NCBI GenBank assembly: GCA_009787445.1
Contig: WRFX01000007.1
Coordinates: 1 to 39,224 of the forward strand
Length of the DNA: 39,224 nucleotides
Reading direction: 5' to 3'
Source of the DNA: Chitinivibrionia bacterium
GTDB lineage: Bacteria > Fibrobacterota > Chitinivibrionia > Chitinivibrionales > Chitinivibrionaceae
In this document: one piece after another, positions 26,921 through 36,619 of the stretch
Layout: each line of letters starts with the position of its first letter
Numbering within the stretch: position 1 is the stretch's first letter
Notes under the pieces: model-generated
Seen by the model: only the letters and a program-made list of their open reading frames with translations
Told to the model about the DNA's origin: nothing
Database searches by the model: none
Made by a program: the position numbers and the translations under genes

Positions 26921-28921
26921 TCAATAACTTCCGTAATTTTCGTCGTCGTGAAACGGTATAGCCGTCTTTGGATTTTCGGAATCTCCATCGACCGCGGGCA
27001 TAGTTCTCGTTCCCGAAGTCGCGGGCATTGTTCTTGTTCCCGAAGGAATTGCCTTCATAGACCTTGTAGCCGCAAGTTCGTCGTGCGTGGATGAGATTGC
27101 TTTAATTTTTTGCGTTTGCCGCTCTACTTTTGCGTGGTCGCCATTTACTACGCCGACCAAATCGCCGACCAAATCGTCCATAGAATACGCCTGCGAATTT
27201 AATTGCTCGCTGCTTGCCGCCAACTCTTCGCTACTACTTGCATTGGATTGCGTTACGACATCCATACTCGATATTGCGCTGTTTACTTGCGAAACGCCTT
27301 GCGCCTGTTCTTGCGCCGCCGTCGTAATTTCGGCGACAATCATCGCTATTTTATTGGATGTTTCCGTAATTTTTTGTATCGCTTCCGCAGTTTCGCCCGC
27401 CAAAAGTACGCCGTTTTCACTACTCTTTTGCGAACTTTCAATTAAATCGGCGGTTTTCTTTGCGCTTTCGGCGCTTCTCTGCGCTAAATTTCTAACTTCC
27501 TCTGCGACGACCGCAAATCCTTTGCCAGCTTCTCCCGCCCGAGCCGCTTCAACAGCCGCGTTTAACGCAAGTAAGTTCGTTTGGAACGCAATTTCGTCTA
27601 TATCTTTAAGAATTTTTGCAGTTTCGTTGCTACTTTTTTGTATGCCGACAACTGCTTCCTGCAAGCGAGTCATCGCTTTTTGGCTGTCGTTTGCTTTTTC
27701 TACGCTGTCCTGAACCAAAGCGTCCGCGCTTCTTACGTTGTCGGCGGTTTGTTTGGTCATAGAAGTAATTTCGTTAAGTGACGCGGATATTTCCTGCAAA
27801 TTTGCCGCCTGTTCGCTTGCGCCGCTCGCCATAGATTGCGAAGCGTTTGAAATTTCCCCCGCCGCGACCGATATTTGTCCAGACCCCGAAGAAAGTCCGT
27901 TTATCGCCATAGTAATAGGACCGACAATCGAGCGAATTACCAAAACGCTCATAACAATTCCCAAAAGCATAGCCAAAATCAATAAAACCAAAGAGACGTA
28001 TGAAGCGATTTCCAATTGAGCCGCCATCGATTTTGAAATTACCGCGTTTCTATCTATAACGCCCGCAATTAAACTGTCAATTTCTTCGTTGAGTACGCCG
28101 AGTTCTTTCGCTTGCCTGTCGAACAGTTCGTGACGGCGTTTCTGTATTTCTATAAATTTACTGAACATTTCGTCGTAATCCATCATCGTCGTGATTATTT
28201 TTCCCTGTCCTTTTTTAAATTCTTCCGAAAGCGTATTGGAACTCATAAGAGAATTTATTAAATCGTGGCAATGCCCCGCGACTACCAAAACCTGCGCGTA
28301 TCCTACCGTATCGTTGTTGTAAATAATGTTGTTAAAAAGAAAAATAGTTTTGGAAACGTCGCCTAAAAACTTAAACATATTGTCTCTGTCTTTTGTCGCG
28401 GAACCGTGCAAACCCGCGTCTCTATTTGCGTCCATTTGCGCGCGAAGGTCTATTATGCTGTCCAAAAGCGCGGCTCCCATAGGAATAAGTTTTTCTTTAA
28501 GTTCCATTTGTTCTCTTCCGTATTCAAACACGGAATCCGACATTATTTTCAGCGCTTTTTCGCTCGGTCTTATTTTTGGAATAATTTTGGAAAAGATAGG
28601 CAAATGTTTCGCGGTTTTAAGTAAATCGTCCGCGTTATCAAATCCTTGTTCCAACATAGCGAAATCGCCGTCCGCGTCAATCGCGTTTTGCGGATTGGAA
28701 GACAATGTAAAAGTGCGCAAATTTGTTCGCAAATCGCCTTTTTTAGATAACATTTCGGTAGATATTTTTATTGCGGGAAACGCTTCGTCCGCGATAACGT
28801 CGGACGTCCTTGCCGACACAAACATATTTATCGCCGCAAATATTCCCAAAACCGCCGCAATAATTAACAATATTGCCGACAATAACGTAATTTTAGCGCC
28901 CAACTTCATCTTGCTAAACAT
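26921..28921 (-). CDS. MCP7, chemoreceptor of the long-tail group
   Basis: 666 residues from the ATG at 28921. A start 63 bases upstream is open but lacks the array's N-terminus; the chosen one follows GGAGGG by eight bases and gives [11 protein letters not shown]. The sensor domain has [13 protein letters not shown] and an unusual [14 protein letters not shown] where others have [12 protein letters not shown]. Helix 2 ([20 protein letters not shown]) leads to [15 protein letters not shown], with Gly in place of the usual Lys before the Pro. The tail is short for its group, with TRTMPA repeats, and ends [12 protein letters not shown] (pentapeptide NYGSY). First gene of the MCP7-MCP6-antitoxin-PIN run. 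Confidence 0.92.
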   Translation of the reverse strand: MFSKMKLGAKITLLSAILLIIAAVLGIFAAINMFVSARTSDVIADEAFPAIKISTEMLSKKGDLRTNLRTFTLSSNPQNAIDADGDFAMLEQGFDNADDLLKTAKHLPIFSKIIPKIRPSEKALKIMSDSVFEYGREQMELKEKLIPMGAALLDSIIDLRAQMDANRDAGLHGSATKDRDNMFKFLGDVSKTIFLFNNIIYNNDTVGYAQVLVVAGHCHDLINSLMSSNTLSEEFKKGQGKIITTMMDYDEMFSKFIEIQKRRHELFDRQAKELGVLNEEIDSLIAGVIDRNAVISKSMAAQLEIASYVSLVLLILAMLLGIVMSVLVIRSIVGPITMAINGLSSGSGQISVAAGEISNASQSMASGASEQAANLQEISASLNEITSMTKQTADNVRSADALVQDSVEKANDSQKAMTRLQEAVVGIQKSSNETAKILKDIDEIAFQTNLLALNAAVEAARAGEAGKGFAVVAEEVRNLAQRSAESAKKTADLIESSQKSSENGVLLAGETAEAIQKITETSNKIAMIVAEITTAAQEQAQGVSQVNSAISSMDVVTQSNASSSEELAASSEQLNSQAYSMDDLVGDLVGVVNGDHAKVERQTQKIKAISSTHDELAATRSMKAIPSGTRTMPATSGTRTMPAVDGDSENPKTAIPFHDDENYGSY

Positions 28922-29096
28922 AAGCACCCTCCGTTTTCCTTTTTTATATACATAAAAAACCCCATTGTTTTTTACCCAAAACAAAAAAATCGCCGTTTTT
29001 ACAAAAAAAATTTAGTAAAGATAATGTAAAAATAATAAGTGTTACATAAAAAGTGTAATGTTTTTCGTTATTTTTATAAAATTTTTTTAAAATAAA

Positions 29097-29132
29097 ATTG
29101 GGAAGTCAAGATTTTCGCCTTAACTTCCCAAT
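29097..29132 (-). terminator. Intrinsic terminator of MCP8
   Basis: A 14-base stem (ATTGGGAAGTCAAG / CTTAACTTCCCAAT, one G-U pair) with an 8-base loop; T-rich sequence follows on the minus strand. The inner part matches the MCP2 terminator. Confidence 0.83.
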
Positions 29133-29155
29133 TTTTTAACTATTAAAAAGCGCGT

Positions 29156-31126
29156 TTAATAGTCGTTGAAAACCTTATCGTCGTTAAATTGAATAACGTT
29201 TCCCGATTTTTGCGCCGCTGTCGAAATTTTTCTCGGTATAAATCCGTATCTTCCCGCAAGCGGAGTTTTTGCCATTCCTCCGTAGCCGGTGTTAGGATTT
29301 TTTGTTATCATAGCGTTTCTTTCTCTTTCCATACGCGCCATTTCGCCCGCGACGACAGATACCAAATCGCCCACCAAATCGTTTATGGAAAGCGCCTGCG
29401 AACTCAATTCTTCGCTACTTGCCGCCAACTCTTCGCTCTGGCTCGCGTTACTCTGCGTTACTTGGTCTAAACTTCCTATCGCGATATTTACCTGCGACAC
29501 GCCGTTTGCCTGTTCGTAAGCGGCTTTTGCAATTTCGTCGACTATTATTTCTATTTTCATAGACGCTTCGGCAATTTTTTCTATGGATTGCGCCGTTTCT
29601 TCCGCCAAATTTACGCCGTTTTCGCTGCTCTTTTGCGAATTGTTAATCAAGTCCGCAGTTTTCTTTGCGGCGGCGGCGCTTCTTTGAGCCAAATTTCTAA
29701 CTTCTTCCGCGACGACCGCAAATCCTTTGCCCGCTTCTCCCGCCCGAGCCGCTTCAACAGCCGCGTTAAGCGCGAGTAAATTTGTCTGAAACGCAATTTC
29801 GTCGATGTCTTTAAGTATTTTTGCAGTATCGTCGCCCGATTGTTTAATGTCCCTTACCGCTTCAAGCAAACAGTCCATCGCTTCTTTGCTCGCTTTAGAT
29901 TTATCTACGCTGTCTTTTACCAAATCTTCCGCGCTTTTTGCGTTGTCGGCTGTTTGTTTGGTCATAGAAGTAATTTGGTTAAGCGAGGCGGATATTTCCT
30001 CCAAACTGCTTGCCTGCTGACTTGCTCCGCTCGCCATTGCCTGCGATGCGTTAGATATTTCTCCCGACGCGCCGGTTATCTGATTTGAGCCCGAAGAAAG
30101 TTCGTCTATCGCTTTTGTAATGGGTTTAACTATGGAATTTATAATGAAAACGCTCATTATTATTCCAAAAATTATCGCTAAAATCAAAAGGACTACCATA
30201 ATTATTGAATTTGTGTCCATTTGTCCTACGGTTTGCATTGCCAAGCCCGAACTTCTATATACAAGCGTATCCATCATTTCCGTTACGTCTTCGCTGAACG
30301 TTCCTATCATACTCAACTGTTTTTTGTACGTTTCGTTGCGATGTTGCTGTAAAACTACGTATTCTTCAAAATCGTCGAAATATTCGTCGAAATCCTTTTT
30401 TACTTCGTTAAGTCGAGTTCTAAATTCGTTGGAAACCGTGTTGGAATTTATAATTTCGTCCAAAAGCGCGGCGTCCGCTTTTCGCGCAATCGTTATTTCT
30501 GCGGCTCCCGACGTATCTATGCTTTGAAGAAAACGGTTGAGTTTAATTCGCGTTCTCATCAAATCGAAGGAAAATTTAAGCAAATCGTCTCTGTCTTTTG
30601 TGCTGGAACTGTTAAGTCCTTCGTCTCTTTGCGTGCTCATTTCGTCTCTTATTTTTATCGCGTCTTCGGTTACTTTGTCGCCTATGACGGAAAACATTTC
30701 CTTTTCTTTGTTCTGTTTGAGACCAAAGTCAAATATCGAATCGCAAAGTTGGGTTAAAATTTTCACTTCCGGCTCGATTTTTGCAATACTTAACGGAAAA
30801 AATTTTAATCCTTTCGCCGTTTTTGTCAGTTCTTGCGCTTTTTTAATTTCTTCGGCAAGCGTATCCAACCACTCTCTGGCTTCTTTTGCGGAAGCGGGGT
30901 CGGACGTATAAGTAAACGTGCGGATTGCCGCGCGAAAGTTTCCTTTCGAATCCAAAATATCCCCTGCGGACTTTACCGCGGGAAGCACTTCGTGGGCGGT
31001 ATATGCGGAACTTGCTTTCGCTGAAAACATATTTATCACGCCGACGATTCCTACAATAGCCATAAAAATAAACAATACGGCTGCGAGCGCTGCGATTTTC
31101 GCGCTCAATTTTAGTTTTTTAAACAT
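29156..31126 (-). CDS. MCP8, chemoreceptor, sister of MCP9
   Basis: 656 residues, RBS AAGGAG. The first 75 residues are nearly identical to MCP9 ([20 protein letters not shown]), pointing to a recent duplication, but the hairpin-flank residues ([33 protein letters not shown]) match MCP2, so it looks like a mosaic. The motif reads [13 protein letters not shown]. In the methylation helix SLNQITSM replaces the array's SLNEITSM. The tail ([20 protein letters not shown]) ends [12 protein letters not shown]; pentapeptide VFNDY is the only one with Asn instead of Gly but still fits x-[FY]-x-x-Y. Confidence 0.93.
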   Translation of the reverse strand: MFKKLKLSAKIAALAAVLFIFMAIVGIVGVINMFSAKASSAYTAHEVLPAVKSAGDILDSKGNFRAAIRTFTYTSDPASAKEAREWLDTLAEEIKKAQELTKTAKGLKFFPLSIAKIEPEVKILTQLCDSIFDFGLKQNKEKEMFSVIGDKVTEDAIKIRDEMSTQRDEGLNSSSTKDRDDLLKFSFDLMRTRIKLNRFLQSIDTSGAAEITIARKADAALLDEIINSNTVSNEFRTRLNEVKKDFDEYFDDFEEYVVLQQHRNETYKKQLSMIGTFSEDVTEMMDTLVYRSSGLAMQTVGQMDTNSIIMVVLLILAIIFGIIMSVFIINSIVKPITKAIDELSSGSNQITGASGEISNASQAMASGASQQASSLEEISASLNQITSMTKQTADNAKSAEDLVKDSVDKSKASKEAMDCLLEAVRDIKQSGDDTAKILKDIDEIAFQTNLLALNAAVEAARAGEAGKGFAVVAEEVRNLAQRSAAAAKKTADLINNSQKSSENGVNLAEETAQSIEKIAEASMKIEIIVDEIAKAAYEQANGVSQVNIAIGSLDQVTQSNASQSEELAASSEELSSQALSINDLVGDLVSVVAGEMARMERERNAMITKNPNTGYGGMAKTPLAGRYGFIPRKISTAAQKSGNVIQFNDDKVFNDY

Positions 31127-31212
31127 AAGACACTCCTTGTAAAACAGTTAAACAAAACTTTTCTTGTTAAAAACAAGAAATTTACCCTAAATTTTAAGGC
31201 GGCAAATCCGCG

Positions 31213-31252
31213 TTTGATTTTAGTTTTTGCGCGCAAAAAAACTAAAATCAAA
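31213..31252. repeat. Long inverted repeat in MCP8 leader
   Basis: Perfect 16-base arms (TTTGATTTTAGTTTTT at 31213-31228 and its complement at 31237-31252) around GCGCGCAA. It lies about 90 bases before the MCP8 start. It could fold in the leader RNA or bind a dimeric protein; no equivalent was seen before the other receptors. Confidence 0.85.
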
Positions 31253-31367
31253 TAACGGGAAACCCATTATTTTCTTTTTTGGAAATATTTTGAGAATTCG
31301 ACAATAGAATTTGAGAACCGGAGAATACGTCGCAAATTTATGCCGCTAATAAAATTTATATGTAACT

Positions 31368-31402
31368 AATATAATTTATGCCAAAACGAAAATGCGGAAT
31401 TT
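31368..31402 (-). promoter_or_regulatory. Conserved upstream element of MCP8
   Basis: On the minus strand AAATTCCGCA, then TTTTCGTTTTG, then GCATAAATTATATTA. It aligns base for base with the MCP9 element over most of its length, with TTATATTA in place of TATTATTTTA. Confidence 0.4.
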
Positions 31403-31458
31403 TTTTTAATTTTTTTTAATTTTTTAAAAATAATTTTTATTTTCTCTTATAAAAGACG

Positions 31459-31496
31459 AAAACAGCCGCCTGAAAATAATTCCAAACGGCTGTTTT
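31459..31496 (-). terminator. Intrinsic terminator of MCP9
   Basis: A 10-base stem (AAAACAGCCG / CGGCTGTTTT) with an 18-base loop that itself can pair partly. T runs lie on both sides, so it could act in both directions; on the minus strand it follows the MCP9 stop by about 30 bases. Confidence 0.8.
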
Positions 31497-31528
31497 TTTA
31501 GTAAAATTTGCGAATTTCTTTGAAAATT

Positions 31529-33496
31529 TTAATAGTCGCCGAAATTCTTGTCGTCGTTAAACGTAATCATTTTTTCACTTTTTCGCACCGACGGCATATT
31601 TGCGGTTATGGATTTATGCGACCTGCCGCTTCCCGCGTTGTAACCTCCCGCGGCGTATCGTGTTGTCGGCGTTGCTCGCATTATTCCTCTTTCTCTTTCG
31701 GCTCTTTCCATTGCGCCCGCGACGACGGTTACCAAATCGCCGACCAAATCGTTTATGGAAAGCGCTTGTGCGCTTAACTCTTCGCTACTTGCCGCTAACT
31801 CTTCGCTTTGGCTCGCGTTTGCCTGCGTTACTTGGTCAAGATTTCCTATTGCGGTATTTACCTGCGAAATTCCGTTTGACTGTTCGTCGGCGGCTTTAGA
31901 AATTTCGGTTACGATAACCGCTATCTTTTTTGCCGCTTCCGTAATTTTTCCTATTTCAAGCGATGTTTCTTCCGCCAAAGTTACGCCTTGCTGACTGCTG
32001 TTTTGCGAATCTTCTATTAAGATAGACGTTTTTTTCGCGCTTTCCGCGCTTCTTTGCGCCAAATTTCTCACCTCTTCCGCGACGACGGCAAATCCTTTGC
32101 CCGCTTCTCCCGCTCTTGCCGCTTCAACAGCCGCGTTTAACGCGAGTAAGTTTGTTTGAAAAGCAATTTCGTCAATATCTTTAAGAATTTTTGCGGTTTC
32201 GTTGCTCGACGCTTGAATTTCTTCTACCGCGTCTTGCAAACGGCGCATCGCTTTTTCTACGCCTTCTTGTCCCGTCGCGGCTTGCGCTACCAAACCTTCC
32301 GCGTTTTTGGCGTTGTCGGCGGTTTGTTTTGTCATTGAGGTAATTTCGTTAAGCGAGGCGGAAATTTCTTCCAAACTGCTTGCTTGCTGACTTGCTCCGC
32401 TCGCCATCGACTGCGACGCTTTCGATATTTCTCCCGACGCGCCCGTTATCTGATTTGACCCCGAAGAAAGTTCGTCTATCGCTTTGCTTATCGGGTGAAC
32501 AATAGAATTTATAATGAAAACGCTCATTATTATTCCCGAAATTATCGCTACGATTAACAAAATTACCATAATTATTGAACTGAAATTCATTTGTCCCGCG
32601 GTTCCCATCGCTAAATCCGAATTTCTTTTTACCAATGTTTCCATCATATCGGTTACGTCTTGGCTGAACGTTCCTACTAATTCCAACTGTTGTTTGTTCA
32701 AATCGCCGCGGCGCAACTGTATTTTTACGTATTCGCCGAAGGATTTGTTATACTCGTCAAAATCCTTTTTTAAGCCGATAGTACGATTTTTGAACTCGTC
32801 GGAGATTGTTTTGGAATTTATAATTTCGTCCAAAATCGCGTTGCCTTCTTTGCTGAATTCAATTATTTCTGCGGCTCCTGCGGTATCGACGTTTTGAAGA
32901 AATTTATTTACTTTAATTCGCGTGTTCAGCAAATCAAAGGTGAATCCAAGCAAGTCGTCTCTGTCTTTTGTAGACGAACTATTAAGCCCCGCGTCTCTTT
33001 GCGTACCCATATCGTCTCTGATACTTACCGCGTCGACGGCTATTTTGGTTCCTATGACCGCAAGCGCGTCTTTTTCTTTGCCCTGCATAAATCCGAGCGC
33101 AAATATAGAATCGCAAAAACTTCTTAAAGTTTTTAATTCGGGTTCGATTTTCGCGATACTTATCGGAAACGCTTTTAAGCCCGTCGCGGTTTTTGTTAGT
33201 TCGTGCGCTTTTTTAACTTCTTCGTCCAGCGTGTCTATCCACGCTCTGGCTTCTTTTGCGGAAGCGGAATCCGACGTATAAGTAAACGTGCGAATTGCGA
33301 CGCGGAAACTTCCTTTCGAATCCAAAATATCTCCTGCGGATTTTACCGCGGGAAGCACTTCGTGGGCGGTATAGGCGGAACTTGCCCGTGCCGAAAACAT
33401 ATTTATAACGCCGACGATTCCTACTATAGCCATAAAAATAAATAATACGGCTGCGAGCGCGGCAATCTTCGCGCTCAATTTTAGTTTTTTAAACAT
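31529..33496 (-). CDS. MCP9, chemoreceptor (reference member)
   Basis: 655 residues, RBS GAGGAG. Used here as the counted reference: helix 1 about 10-32; periplasmic all-helical domain 33-306, about the size of an HBM-type double four-helix bundle; helix 2 307-328; a short AS1-like segment 329-345 ([14 protein letters not shown]); methylation helix with Glu376/Glu377 in [10 protein letters not shown]; hairpin tip at Arg461 ([16 protein letters not shown]); second methylation site Glu565/Glu566 in [10 protein letters not shown]; tail from about 598; acidic tail motif ITFNDDK and pentapeptide NFGDY. The spacing of methylation sites to the tip equals that of E. coli Tsr (304, 388, 493), so the signalling part fits the 36-heptad class. 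The sensor motif is [13 protein letters not shown] (171-183). The hairpin flank [17 protein letters not shown] is close to that of MCP4. Confidence 0.94.
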   Translation of the reverse strand: MFKKLKLSAKIAALAAVLFIFMAIVGIVGVINMFSARASSAYTAHEVLPAVKSAGDILDSKGSFRVAIRTFTYTSDSASAKEARAWIDTLDEEVKKAHELTKTATGLKAFPISIAKIEPELKTLRSFCDSIFALGFMQGKEKDALAVIGTKIAVDAVSIRDDMGTQRDAGLNSSSTKDRDDLLGFTFDLLNTRIKVNKFLQNVDTAGAAEIIEFSKEGNAILDEIINSKTISDEFKNRTIGLKKDFDEYNKSFGEYVKIQLRRGDLNKQQLELVGTFSQDVTDMMETLVKRNSDLAMGTAGQMNFSSIIMVILLIVAIISGIIMSVFIINSIVHPISKAIDELSSGSNQITGASGEISKASQSMASGASQQASSLEEISASLNEITSMTKQTADNAKNAEGLVAQAATGQEGVEKAMRRLQDAVEEIQASSNETAKILKDIDEIAFQTNLLALNAAVEAARAGEAGKGFAVVAEEVRNLAQRSAESAKKTSILIEDSQNSSQQGVTLAEETSLEIGKITEAAKKIAVIVTEISKAADEQSNGISQVNTAIGNLDQVTQANASQSEELAASSEELSAQALSINDLVGDLVTVVAGAMERAERERGIMRATPTTRYAAGGYNAGSGRSHKSITANMPSVRKSEKMITFNDDKNFGDY

Positions 33497-33639
33497 AAAA
33501 AACTCCTCTCTAAAATAACAGTTAATCCATTATTTTTCTTTTCTGAAAACATTTTAAAAACACAACTTTTTTGGTTTAATGAACCGGATAATATATCGCA
33601 AATTCCTGTTTTCTTGTAACAAATAAAAATTATAAACGG

Positions 33640-33675
33640 TAAAATAATATTTGCCAAAACAAAAATGCGAAATTT
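33640..33675 (-). promoter_or_regulatory. Conserved upstream element of MCP9
   Basis: On the minus strand AAATTTCGCA, 11 bases, then GCAAATATTATTTTA: the clearest copy together with that of MCP3. It lies 144-179 bases before the MCP9 start and about 100 bases from the divergent start at 33773, so the promoters of both directions share this gap. Confidence 0.45.
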
Positions 33676-33772
33676 TTTGAAATTTTTTTATTTTTTTGTG
33701 AAATTAAGTAAAAACTGCGAAATCGCGCCGCAAATTTTAGTATATTTATATAAAAAAAAGGAGTGAAAAATA

Positions 33773-34009
33773 ATGCTTGATAAAGAATTTAGTTATTATC
33801 TTGACCATCAAAACGAACTTTTAAAGACGTACAGCAATCGTTTTTTGGTAATTATCGGCGAAAAAGTTGTCGCCGATTACGGCAGTATGGCGGAAGCATA
33901 CGCGAAAGCGTCATCCAAATATGAATTGGGAACTTTCCTTATTCAAGAATGTACTCCCGGCGAAGAAGCATATACTCAAACGTTCCATTCAATGGTAGCA
34001 TTCGGCTAA
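33773..34009 (+). CDS. Small DUF5678-like protein paired with protease
   Basis: 78 residues starting MLDKEFSYYLDHQNELL, with a strong AAGGAG ribosome binding site. The pattern of an N-terminal helix, then RFLVIIGEKVVADYGSMAEA, then GTFLIQECTPGEEAYTQTFH resembles the DUF5678-type proteins that commonly precede retropepsin-like genes. Function unknown. It is the only gene module in the receptor array on the plus strand, divergent from MCP9. The next gene follows its stop after three bases. Confidence 0.75.
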   Translation: MLDKEFSYYLDHQNELLKTYSNRFLVIIGEKVVADYGSMAEAYAKASSKYELGTFLIQECTPGEEAYTQTFHSMVAFG

Positions 34010-34012
34010 AAT

Positions 34013-34483
34013 ATGAAAAAATTAAAGAAACCGACGGTACACGCGCTAACAAGTCCGTTTCATAAGGGATTGTCTCGCCGTATCGTTACGCCCGTTGCAA
34101 TTACAAATATTTCCACAAAAGAAACGCGCTTTACCGAAGGCATTTGGGACACGGGCGCAACGGGTTCGGTTATTACAAAATCGACAGCCGCCGCGCTTGG
34201 CTTGCCGCCCATTGCTAAAATGCGCGTTCGCGGAGTTCACGGAGATAGAATAGTAAACGCTTATTATGTAAATATTACTCTTGACAATAAAAATATTACT
34301 TTGGACGCACGAGTAACCGAATGCGACGAGTTGTCCGCCGATAATACGCTGGGAATGCTAATTGGAATGGATATTATTACTATGGGAGATTTTGTTATTA
34401 CAAATTATAAAGGCGATACCTCAATGTCTTTCAGAATACCGTCTTTGCAAAAAATTGATTTTGTTAAGGGCGCCGAACAGTAA
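34013..34483 (+). CDS. Retropepsin-like aspartic protease
   Basis: 156 residues. The active-site loop is IWDTGATGSVITKSTAAALGL-like: Asp46-Thr47-Gly48-Ala49, followed by the expected hydrophobic-Gly strand (MRVRGVHGDRI) and a C-terminal LIGMDIITMGDFVI segment, the family's second conserved block. Such single-domain proteases act as dimers. No signal peptide is seen, so it is cytoplasmic. It is translationally coupled to the small gene before it (three-base gap, no separate RBS). Whether it cleaves that partner or something else is unknown. A strong terminator overlaps its last codons. Confidence 0.83.
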   Translation: MKKLKKPTVHALTSPFHKGLSRRIVTPVAITNISTKETRFTEGIWDTGATGSVITKSTAAALGLPPIAKMRVRGVHGDRIVNAYYVNITLDNKNITLDARVTECDELSADNTLGMLIGMDIITMGDFVITNYKGDTSMSFRIPSLQKIDFVKGAEQ

Positions 34484-34499
34484 TTCGACGCCCTTTTTT
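34468..34499 (+). terminator. Intrinsic terminator of the protease module
   Basis: Stem GGGCGCCGAA / TTCGACGCCC (one G-U) with a 6-base loop that contains the gene's stop codon, followed by TTTTTT. It separates the plus-strand module from the convergent MCP10 end, and the AAAAAA before it lets it serve MCP10 in part as well. Confidence 0.87.
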
Positions 34500-34506
34500 A
34501 ATCTTC

Positions 34507-36582
34507 TCAATAATTGCCGAAATCTTTATGGTCGTCGTCAAACGGAATAACTTCTTCGGGTTTAACCGCTTCTTGCTTTACGGTCGGTTGTTTTCCCGTA
34601 GGTCTCACGGCGGGTTGTACTGCCGTTTGCTTTACGGTCGGTTGTTTTCCCGTCGGTCTTACGGCGGATTGTACCGCCGTTTGTCTTATGGTCGTTTGTT
34701 TGCGCGTCGGCGGATTATAACCGATTGCCGGCACTGTTTTTGTGTGTCTGCTTAAAGTCATTCGGCTGTGAGTTTGCCGTTCAATTTTAGCGGCTTCTCC
34801 GTCGATAACGCCTACCAAATCGCACACCAAATCGTTCATTGTTATAGATTCCGAATTTAACTCTTCGCTACTTGCCGCCAACTCTTCGCTTTGACTTGCG
34901 TTTGCCTGCGTTATTTTGTCCACATTTCCTATGGAACCGTTTACCTGCGAAACGCCGCGCGCTTGTTCTTCGGCAGCCGTCGTAATTTCGGTTACGATAG
35001 CCGCAATTTTACTCGACGATTCCGTAATTTTTTCTATCGCAAGCGCAGTTTCTTCCGCCAAAGTTACGCCCTGCTGACTGCTTTTCTGCGAACTTTCTAT
35101 TAAATCCGCCGTCTTTTTTGCGCTTTCGGATGTTCTTTGCGACAAATTTCTAACTTCTTCCGCGACGACCGCAAATCCTTTGCCCGCTTCTCCTGCGCGA
35201 GCCGCTTCAACAGCCGCGTTAAGCGCAAGTAAGTTTGTTTGGAACGCAATTTCGTCGATGTCTTTAAGAATTTTTGCCGTTTCGTTGCCCGAATGCTGAA
35301 TTTCTACGACCGCTTTCTGCAAACGTTGCATCGCTTCGTGGCTGTCTTTTGTTTTTTCTACGCTGTCTTGAACCAAAGCGTCCGCGTTTTTGGCGTTGTC
35401 GGCGGTTTGTTTTGTCATACTCGTAATTTCGTTAAGCGACGCGGATATTTCTTCCAAACTGCTTGCCTGATGAGTTGCGTTGCCCGCAAGCGCCTGCGCG
35501 GAGTTCGATATTTCCGTCGCCGCGACGGTTACCTGTTCCGAACCGTTTGAAAGTCCTTTTATCGCCGTCGAAATGGGTTTTACTATCGAATTGATAACAA
35601 AAATGCTCATACCTATTCCCAAAACTATCGCTATACCCAACAAAATTAGAGAAAGAACCGCGCCCGTGTGCAAAAAGAACGCCATTTTTCTGGCTTTTTC
35701 CAAATTTCTGTCGGACACTCTGCCGATTAACGTATCTACGTCTTCGTTAAAAAGCGCTATTTCTTGCGCTTGTTTTTCAAAAAGCAGGTTTCGTTCCACA
35801 GACAAAGTTACGTATCTGGCGAAATGTTCAAGATACGTATCCATTTTTGCGCCTATGTTTTTGGCAAAAAAGTCCTTGTACTCGTGATGCAAAGTCGGCG
35901 AACTCATTAGCGCCTGAACTATGGAAAAGTCCGTCTGCGATTTTGCGTATGCGTCGGATACTCCCGAAGTGTCGTTAGTATAAAGAACTGCGTTAAACGA
36001 AATAAGCGTTCTTGCGACGGTCGAAGTAAAATTGGACATATTTTCAACGTCAAAAAGCGCCGAACGGTGTCCTCCGCTGTGCGTGTCTTTGTACATATCC
36101 ATTTTCATTTCGTCTATTCTGTCCATAATTTCTATGCCGAAAGGAATCAAAAACGATTTTATTTCGTTCTGTTCTTTTCCGTGTTCAAAAACCGAATCCG
36201 AAAGAATTTTCAACTGTCTTTCTTCGGGTTCGAGTTTTGCGAGAATAATTGGAAGGTCGGGCAGGTCGTCCGCCGTTTTCAGTAATTCGTGCGCGTTTTT
36301 AAATCTCTCTTCTATAACGCCAAATGCGTCGTTTGCCAGCGCCGCGCTTTTATCGCTGGAAGAAAGGGTAAATTCTCGAAGATTCGTCCGCAAATCTCCT
36401 TTGTCCGATAAAATACCGGACGCGATTTTTATAGCGGGAAGCGCTTGGAACGCAATTTGCGTCGCCGATTTGCTTGCCGAATAAGAATTTATTGCCGACG
36501 CTATTCCTAATATAGTCGTAATAACTAATAATATCGCCGCCAGAGCCGTAATCTTCGCGCTCAATTTCAATTTACTAAACAT
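34507..36582 (-). CDS. MCP10, chemoreceptor of the long-tail group
   Basis: 691 residues, RBS AAAGGG. The sensor domain is the most changed of its group: the usual SSSTxDRD motif is degraded to [13 protein letters not shown]. Helix 2 is followed by [15 protein letters not shown]. The signalling part has [17 protein letters not shown], an Arg-Thr variant shared with MCP4, and in the methylation helix [13 protein letters not shown] instead of [12 protein letters not shown]. The tail includes two copies of an 18-residue Lys/Gln/Pro unit (54-base repeat) and ends [13 protein letters not shown]. It starts 37 bases after the MCP11 stop, so the two are probably one transcript. Confidence 0.93.
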   Translation of the reverse strand: MFSKLKLSAKITALAAILLVITTILGIASAINSYSASKSATQIAFQALPAIKIASGILSDKGDLRTNLREFTLSSSDKSAALANDAFGVIEERFKNAHELLKTADDLPDLPIILAKLEPEERQLKILSDSVFEHGKEQNEIKSFLIPFGIEIMDRIDEMKMDMYKDTHSGGHRSALFDVENMSNFTSTVARTLISFNAVLYTNDTSGVSDAYAKSQTDFSIVQALMSSPTLHHEYKDFFAKNIGAKMDTYLEHFARYVTLSVERNLLFEKQAQEIALFNEDVDTLIGRVSDRNLEKARKMAFFLHTGAVLSLILLGIAIVLGIGMSIFVINSIVKPISTAIKGLSNGSEQVTVAATEISNSAQALAGNATHQASSLEEISASLNEITSMTKQTADNAKNADALVQDSVEKTKDSHEAMQRLQKAVVEIQHSGNETAKILKDIDEIAFQTNLLALNAAVEAARAGEAGKGFAVVAEEVRNLSQRTSESAKKTADLIESSQKSSQQGVTLAEETALAIEKITESSSKIAAIVTEITTAAEEQARGVSQVNGSIGNVDKITQANASQSEELAASSEELNSESITMNDLVCDLVGVIDGEAAKIERQTHSRMTLSRHTKTVPAIGYNPPTRKQTTIRQTAVQSAVRPTGKQPTVKQTAVQPAVRPTGKQPTVKQEAVKPEEVIPFDDDHKDFGNY
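34574..34681 (-). repeat. 54-base tandem repeat in MCP10 tail
   Basis: Two 54-base units (34574-34627 and 34628-34681) with only about four differences. Each encodes [18 protein letters not shown] or a close variant, extending the tail by 18 residues in frame. Confidence 0.9.
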
Positions 36583-36619
36583 AATACCCTTTCTTCGTTT
36601 AACTTTATTTTAACCCAAA

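Larger units (their letters stand above)
31127..31528. other. 402-base intergenic region between MCP8 and MCP9
   Basis: The longest gap inside the array. From the MCP8 side it holds the RBS, a long palindrome (31213-31252), the upstream element (31368-31402) and the terminator hairpin of MCP9 (31459-31496). No open reading frame with a ribosome binding site was seen. The leader of MCP8 would be well over 200 bases if transcription begins at the element. Confidence 0.6.

Noticed and set aside
28922-28984. Upstream start of MCP7 at 28984
   Set aside because: It adds 21 residues absent from all other receptors, while the ATG at 28921 has GGAGGG at proper distance and the common N-terminus.
15901-33675. 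Sigma-28 promoters before the receptors
   Set aside because: No TAAA-N15-GCCGATAA match could be found in the leaders; the shared element is different.
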